DNA of 8,733 bases, from positions 1 to 8,733 of the forward strand of contig JBHIER010000115.1 of NCBI GenBank assembly GCA_046760705.1, in the 5' to 3' direction. Every line of letters begins with the position of its first letter. Within the stretch, counting starts at the first letter, position 1. The position numbers and the translations under genes are program-made. Positions 6,690 to 8,733 of the stretch are shown here, piece after piece. This DNA is from JBHIER01 sp046760705 [NCBI: bacterium] (lineage in GTDB: Bacteria > JBHIER01 > G020348925). Under the pieces are notes generated by a model. That model was not told the DNA's origin. It made no database searches and worked only from the letters and a program-made list of their open reading frames with translations.

Positions 6690-7904
6690 ATGCAATTGAA
6701 AGCAAAATTACGAGTAATTCTTACTATTTTCTTTTTGGCCATGCCCTCCGCTCCTTCCCTGTTTGCTTTTTCCAACGAAGATTGTCTGGTCTGTCACGGC
6801 GACAGCGGGTTGACAAAGATAACGGAGACCGGGCTGATCTCTCTCTTTGTGGATGGGGAGAAATTCTCTGAGTCACAGCACGGTATGTTCGAGTGCACAG
6901 ATTGTCACAGTGATATCGAGGAGATTCCTCACCAGGAGGAGCTGCAACCTGTGAATTGTGGCAACTGCCACTCTGACGTCGCTGAGATATACGACCAGAG
7001 TGTGCACGGCACCGGTTTCGCCAGAGGAGAGAAGGATGTGGCCACCTGTCAGGACTGCCACGGCTCCCATTACATCAGAAAGGTCAAAGATCCGGAGGCG
7101 ATGGTCTATCCGCTCAATCTCCCGGCTGCTTGCGGAAAGTGTCACGGTGACCAAAGATTGGCCGAGAGACATAATATCCCAGTGCCTGATGCCTACCAGA
7201 AGTATCTCAAGAGCGTTCATGGAAAGGGTGTCCTTAAGAGCGGTCTCCTGGTTTCCGCGACGTGTACCAATTGCCATGGAAGTCACGATATTCTCCCTGA
7301 AACCGATCCCAATTCAAAAATAAATCGCAGAAACATTTCTACCACTTGTGGTGGTTGTCATGCGGGAATCACGAAGGTATATGAGACGAGCATCCATGGT
7401 TCGTTACTTCTCGAAGGTGATGAGAATGTGCCAGTGTGTATTCATTGCCACTCTGTGCATACCATCGCTCGGACCGAGCGGGAAAGCTTCAAATTGGACA
7501 TCATCTTAGAGTGTGGGGAGTGCCATGAAGAACTGATAGAGACCTATCGGGAAAGCTATCACGGCCAAGTGACCGGCCTGGGCTACAGCTCTGTGGCCCG
7601 GTGTTCAGACTGCCACGGGTTTCACGATGTTTTGCCTGCATCGGATCCGAGATCCACCCTCTCGAGGGCGAATATTGTCAGTACCTGTCAAAAGTGTCAT
7701 CCTTCAGCCAATGGAAACTTTGTCAAGTTCCTCGCCCATGCGGATCCTCGAGACAAGGAGAAGTATCCTGTTTTGTATTACACGTGGAATTTTATGACAA
7801 CCTTGTTGGTGGGAGTGTTCGCCTTTTTTGGAATCCATTTGCTGCTGTGGTTCTTGAGATCTTTAGTCCACCGGATGCGGTATGGGAGGCAGAAGACGGT
7901 TTGA
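6690..7904 (+). CDS. Undecaheme cytochrome c with signal peptide and C-terminal membrane helix
   Basis: This is a 404-residue periplasmic cytochrome tethered at its C-terminus. A signal peptide spans about residues 1-26, with likely cleavage after LFA. Eleven CXXCH motifs follow, at C32, C69, C90, C120, C148, C192, C220, C250, C275, C305 and C333. A recurring Ser-X-His-Gly motif (62, 104, 175, 234, 289) probably supplies distal heme ligands and marks an internal repeat, in which hemes fall in pairs around CHGSH or CHGFH. A hydrophobic helix at about 367-389 and a basic tail anchor it with the tail in the cytoplasm. GGAGAGG at 6673-6679 serves as RBS. The next gene, a b-type cytochrome, overlaps its stop codon, so the two should form a quinone-cytochrome c module like Geobacter CbcBA or the fused CbcL. 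It shows no close resemblance to the two upstream cytochromes. Confidence 0.93.
   Translation: MQLKAKLRVILTIFFLAMPSAPSLFAFSNEDCLVCHGDSGLTKITETGLISLFVDGEKFSESQHGMFECTDCHSDIEEIPHQEELQPVNCGNCHSDVAEIYDQSVHGTGFARGEKDVATCQDCHGSHYIRKVKDPEAMVYPLNLPAACGKCHGDQRLAERHNIPVPDAYQKYLKSVHGKGVLKSGLLVSATCTNCHGSHDILPETDPNSKINRRNISTTCGGCHAGITKVYETSIHGSLLLEGDENVPVCIHCHSVHTIARTERESFKLDIILECGECHEELIETYRESYHGQVTGLGYSSVARCSDCHGFHDVLPASDPRSTLSRANIVSTCQKCHPSANGNFVKFLAHADPRDKEKYPVLYYTWNFMTTLLVGVFAFFGIHLLLWFLRSLVHRMRYGRQKTV
7884..7903 (+). promoter_or_regulatory. RBS and TTG start of the cytochrome b gene
   Basis: GGGAGG at 7884-7889 lies 11 bases before a TTG at 7901-7903. The TTG shares two bases with the stop codon of the undecaheme cytochrome (7902-7904). 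No ATG or GTG in this frame precedes the conserved RFDAFHRW region, so this coupled TTG decides the start. Confidence 0.6.
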
Positions 7905-8733
7905 AGAATCAGACCAGGGGAGAAGGGACATATCTCCGTTTTGATGCCTTTCACAGATGGACGCACGGGGTAGTGATCGTCAGCTTCATTCTTCTCGCCT
8001 TAACAGGTCTGCCCCTGAAGTTCAGCGGTTCGGGTTGGGCGATTGCCCTATCTCGTTTTCTCGGGGGGTTTGAAACCGCGGGCTTTGTTCATCGGGTATG
8101 CGGTCTGATAACTTTTGGATATTTCGGTGCGCATATCGGTTACCTGATAGAAAAGATTCGACGTGCGAGACGAAAGGGAGGATCGTCTGGAATATTCAAG
8201 CTTCTCCTTGGTCCAGATTCATTGGCACCGAGGTTGAAAGATATTAAGGATATATTTTGTCATTTTCGATGGTTTCTGGGCCTTGGGCCACGTCCCAAGT
8301 GGGAGAGATGGACCTACTGGGAGAAATTCGACTATTGGGCCGTTTTTTGGGGTGTGACTATTATTGGGTGGTCGGGTCTCATCCTCTGGTTCCCCACTCT
8401 CTTCAGCAAACTCTTTCCCGGATGGATTTTTAATGTGGCCATGATCGTTCACAGCGATGAGGCTCTTCTGGCCACCGGTTTCATCTTTACCATTCACTTC
8501 TTCAATACCCACCTCCGTCCTGATAAGTTTCCTATGGACCCTGTCATCTTCACCGGGAGAATTTCGAAGCAGGAGCTCATGAGAGAACGCCCCCTCCAGT
8601 ATGAACGCCTTTTGAGAGAAGGGAGATTGGACGAACTTAGAACAGACCCTGTGCCTTTGTGGCTGGAGAAGTTCAGCCGAGTCGTTGGTTTTGTCGCCCT
8701 GGGAGTGGGTATTATTTTGATAGTTCTGATGAT
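7901..8733 (+). CDS. Di-heme cytochrome b subunit (FdnI/HydC/CbcL-type), 3' partial
   Basis: This is a membrane cytochrome b that would carry electrons between menaquinone and the adjacent multiheme cytochrome. No ATG fits the N-terminus. A TTG at 7901 overlaps the upstream TGA (TTGA) and has GGGAGG at 7884-7889, giving a protein beginning MKNQTRGEGTYLRFDAFHRW. The 277 visible codons have helices at about 22-41, 62-83, 146-163 and 180-201, and a fifth beginning near 258 that the window cuts. Candidate heme b ligands are His18 or His22, His64, His78, His184 and His199. The opening pattern RFDAFHRWTH and LTGLPLKF matches the formate dehydrogenase gamma/hydrogenase cytochrome b family, where TM1 carries an axial His. 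The charged loops between helices 2 and 3 and after helix 4 are probably cytoplasmic or interfacial. The family is confident; the exact start is likely but not proven. Confidence 0.88.
   Translation, partial: MKNQTRGEGTYLRFDAFHRWTHGVVIVSFILLALTGLPLKFSGSGWAIALSRFLGGFETAGFVHRVCGLITFGYFGAHIGYLIEKIRRARRKGGSSGIFKLLLGPDSLAPRLKDIKDIFCHFRWFLGLGPRPKWERWTYWEKFDYWAVFWGVTIIGWSGLILWFPTLFSKLFPGWIFNVAMIVHSDEALLATGFIFTIHFFNTHLRPDKFPMDPVIFTGRISKQELMRERPLQYERLLREGRLDELRTDPVPLWLEKFSRVVGFVALGVGIILIVLM

Noticed and set aside
6587-6871. A 94-residue + strand frame starting in the intergenic gap
   Set aside because: More than half of it overlaps the undecaheme cytochrome in another frame, it has no convincing RBS, and its start falls in the candidate promoter.
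1-8733. CRISPR arrays, insertion sequences, tRNA or rRNA genes
   Set aside because: I saw no regularly spaced direct repeats, transposase frames, terminal inverted repeats or RNA gene signatures. The recurring CXXCH codons are protein motifs, not DNA repeats.

Overview
The window looks like a bacterial electron-transfer locus, with every gene on the + strand. The visible reading frames carry 35 c-type heme motifs, sixteen cysteines for four [4Fe-4S] clusters in a ferredoxin-like subunit, one [4Fe-4S] site in a molybdopterin oxidoreductase, an NrfD-type quinone-binding membrane protein, and a di-heme b-type cytochrome. This density of multiheme cytochromes is typical of anaerobic, menaquinone-using bacteria such as Desulfobacterota (Deltaproteobacteria: sulfate, sulfur or metal reducers, and syntrophs). 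That placement rests on gene content only; no rRNA or marker gene is present.

Region A (1-6575) reads as one tight transcription unit. In order it holds: a large multiheme cytochrome with 16 visible hemes, cut at its 5' end by the window edge; a four-cluster ferredoxin subunit; an eight-helix NrfD subunit whose start overlaps the preceding stop; a Tat-exported molybdopterin oxidoreductase; and a membrane-anchored octaheme cytochrome with a NapC/NrfH-like N-terminus. Spacers are -4 to 35 bases. The ferredoxin, NrfD and Mo subunits form a complex iron-sulfur molybdoenzyme (CISM) core of the Psr/Phs/Qrc kind. The two flanking cytochromes share a homologous six-heme module and are probably its dedicated redox partners. 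Electrons could pass between menaquinol, the FeS subunit, the Mo site and the periplasmic hemes; direction and substrate cannot be read from the sequence.

Region B (6690-8733) follows a 114-base AT-rich gap with a possible promoter. It holds an 11-heme cytochrome with a signal peptide and a C-terminal membrane helix. A TTG-started cytochrome b gene of the FdnI/HydC type overlaps its stop codon and runs off the window end. This pair resembles a split version of the cytochrome b plus multiheme c arrangement of Geobacter CbcL or CbcBA, which pass electrons from menaquinol to periplasmic or extracellular acceptors.

The most unusual points are the order 16-heme cytochrome-FeS-NrfD, which recalls HmcABC but is joined to a Mo subunit; the oxidoreductase, which by eye has glycine where relatives have a Mo-ligating cysteine and isoleucine where a conserved lysine is expected; and the heme-module duplication within and between the two cytochromes.
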